Below are positions 59,674 to 61,765 of a stretch of 61,765 nt of DNA, piece by piece. Numbering within the stretch: the stretch's first letter is position 1; the number at the start of each line of letters is the position of its first letter. Source of the DNA: an uncultured Bacteroidia bacterium (GTDB lineage Bacteria > Bacteroidota > Bacteroidia > Bacteroidales > UBA932); assembly GCA_902780935.1 (NCBI GenBank), contig CACZHP010000036.1, positions 1-61,765 of the forward strand, read 5' to 3'. A program made the translations under genes and the position numbers. The notes beneath the pieces were generated by a model, which made no database searches, was not told the origin of the DNA, and saw nothing but the letters and a program-made list of their open reading frames with translations.

Positions 59674-61765
59674 ATGAAAAAGCTATTACCACTTATTCTA
59701 ACCGCACTGGCATTTCTTCTCGCCGCATGCGGCCCGAAGGAGGACCCGATTGAGCCGACCCCGGCGAACGTGGTGGTTTCCGGCGTGACTCTAAACCAGT
59801 CCACCCTGGCTTTGAAGATCGGAGAACGACGACAAGACAGTGACATGGACTTCCTCCGACGAGAGTGTCGCCAAGGTTGACAACGGAAAGATCACGGCTG
59901 TTGGAAAGGGAACGGCCAAGATCACCGCCTCAGCAGGCACAATGAATGCCACCTGCCAGGTATCGGTCAGCTACGCCGTGAATTCCATAACTCTGGATAA
60001 GAGCACCGCACAGATTGAGGAAGACGGTACTCTGACACTGAAAGCGACCGTTGACACAGACGATCCCGACGTCAAAGTTGGATGGTCCTCGGATGGCACA
60101 GACATAGCTACTGTGGACAACAATGGGACAGTAGCCGGCATAGCGGTTGGTGAGGCCACAATAACCGCCAAGGTCGGTGACAAGACCGCCACCTGCAAGG
60201 TCACAGTAAAGGAGGGAAGCTATAAAGCAAAGGAAAGAGCCGCTCTGATAAAGCTCTTCAATGCCAACAACGGAAATAACTGGAGTGATTATCACAAGGA
60301 GAATTGGTGCTCAGACCAGCCCTTGTACTTATGGACGGGGGTCGAAATGACACCTGACGGCAAGCACGTGAGCAGTATATGGATAGCTGATGATAATCTC
60401 AAAGGTCAGATTCCAAAGGAAATCGCGGACCTCACCGAATTGGAAACACTCCATCTCATCAATGAAGGCGACGAATCCACGAACACCTATCCGATGCCGA
60501 AAGAGATTGGGCAACTCAAGAAGCTCAAGGACGTTTACTTTTGGATGTATCCTATTTCCGGGAAGCTTCCGGAATCTCTTTTCGCCATAGAAGGACTTGA
60601 ACGTCTTCGGATAAGCCATGCCCCTTTGGACAAATGGACTATCCCGGCCTATATAACCAAGCTCAAGAATATCAAGGAGCTGAGATTCTTTGACTGTAAT
60701 GTTACCGGAAAGATTCCGGACGCCCTCGGGCAGCTGACGGGCCTCGAGGATTTGTATCTTGCGTCCAATGACCTGTCCGGATCTTTGCCTGCCTCGTTGG
60801 GAAGCCTCATCAACCTGAATAAAATAGATCTCTCCTTAAACAAACTCTCCGGCGCGATTCCAACCACAGTATCGCACATGGATAATTATTGGAAACTCTG
60901 GCCACTTATATTCTACGGGAATAACTTCACGATGGAGAATCTCCGGGATTCCAAGATCCCCGCACCCAGAAGCCCCAAGATCAAGCTTCTTTCCGGGAAA
61001 GAGTTAGATATCGATGAGTTTTTCTCGCAAAACCAGTACACCGTGCTGTTCCATATGAATCCCAAGTCGGGTGACGCCCTCGAATGTCTCATCCAACTCG
61101 AGGCGCTATACAAAGTGAATAAAAGCAAGGGTTTGGGAATCCTTTCGTTTATTAACAACGGCGGGACGAGTTCCGCGGACATGAACGACTGGGACGCGGC
61201 ATTCAAGGATGCTCTCAATAAAGCCGGAGCTACATGGGATTCTTTCAGCAGATACATGTACGAGGATCTTCCTACCAAAGAGACTCCTTTCTATGCCGAA
61301 ACAAGAAGTGGACTGTATCCGCATGACACAGAGAACTCGATAGTTATCATCGGACCAGATCAGACTGTAGTCTATTCCACCCTTCTGGATGATTTCAGGG
61401 TGACTTATGGCGATGCGATAGCCTATCTTCAGAAAGCGTTCAAGACCACTATCACACATTACGAGTCAAAGAGCTATACTCAGGACGGGAAGGTGACCAA
61501 ATACCAGACAGCCTCCACAGGAAAGGGAATAGACATTGTGATCACAGGCGACGCCTTCTCCGACAGGGAAATGGCAAGTGGTGGCACATTCGAGAAGGCA
61601 GCCAAACAGGCGGCCGCGGACCTGTTCTCTGTAGAGCCTTACAAATCGATGAAGGACCGGTTCAATGTCTATTTCGTCAAAGCCGTGTCAAAGAATGAGG
61701 AGTATTTCAACGGCTGCTCAACTGCCTTTGGAGGAGCTTTCGGGTATGGTTCCGCAGTTGGAGGT
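59674..61765 (+). pseudogene. Frameshifted Big2-LRR-M64-like lipoprotein, open at the right edge
   Basis: The first frame (59674 to about 59826) encodes a signal peptide with lipobox LLAACG and the start of a Big2 domain (VVVSGVTLNQSTLALKIGE), then goes out of frame to a stop at 59878-59880. From 59825 another frame (NDDKTVTWTSSDESVAKV...) resumes the same domain and stays open to 61765. About ten residues normally found between IGE and NDDK are missing, so an out-of-frame deletion fits. Downstream are a second Big2, leucine-rich repeats (IPKEIADLTELETLHLINEG, IPDALGQLTGLEDLYLASND), a thioredoxin-like segment without CxxC, and an M64 IgA-peptidase-like start (GIDIVITGDAFSDREM). May be a true lesion or a sequence error. 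Confidence 0.8.

Overview
The window is a contiguous piece of a Bacteroidales chromosome, probably from an uncultured gut-type lineage of fairly high GC. This is inferred from several things. Promoters carry the Bacteroidota -7 box TAnnTTTG. Lipoproteins carry BACON and Big2 domains. RNA polymerase omega is of the Bacteroidota Rpb6-like type. BamA, BamD, Skp and a SLC13-family carrier have the usual Bacteroidales form, and arginine is made through an acylated pathway with a succinylornithine-type transcarbamylase. No prophage, SusC/SusD pair or CRISPR array was seen.

Region by region. 1-2500: the start of a GH63/MGH1-like glycosidase, then a REP-associated tyrosine transposase (RAYT) with a coupled small partner gene and REP-like elements, a cluster of intergenic hairpins and tRNA-Arg(CCU). 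2490-5108: rpmF, a YceD-like protein and typA. 5232-13883: a nine-gene arginine operon on the minus strand (argR, acyltransferase, argG, argC, argD, argF', argB, argE, argH), headed by ARG-box-like palindromes that overlap the argR promoter and closed by an intrinsic terminator. 14005-19561: guaA, then three exported or lipoprotein genes and a CE15-like esterase. 19569-28029: a seven-gene minus-strand operon joining a DASS carrier, two related outer-membrane porins, a PL11 lyase, two glycosyltransferase-like proteins and a hexapeptide acyltransferase.

28149-44763 is mostly housekeeping: gdhA; nadK-uppS-bamA-skp; pdxJ, a second OmpH-like protein, a GT4 and a LysM/binding-protein fusion; then capA-like, phoH, trxB, bamD, rpoZ and recN. 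At 44835 a tRNA-His gene carries a 19-bp tandem duplication of its 3' part. It is followed by a terminator, a dispersed repeat and a compact two-gene ABC module with its own very strong promoter. 46276-52661 holds a TPR protein, gyrA and a ClpC-type unfoldase. 52668-61765 is an accessory stretch: an Rpn/PD-(D/E)XK protein with in-frame 12-bp repeats, a Big2 lipoprotein, a BACON-transglutaminase lipoprotein preceded by an unannotated 41-residue ORF with its own promoter and palindromic operator, an AI-2E family protein with a doubtful start, a hydroxyacid dehydrogenase, and a Big2/LRR/M64-like lipoprotein broken by a frameshift and running off the right edge.

The best candidates for something undescribed are the RAYT partner gene with its REP elements, the small ORF with operator upstream of the transglutaminase lipoprotein, the duplicated tRNA-His 3' end, and the two-gene ABC module. 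All functional calls rest on motif recognition by eye; no database search was run.
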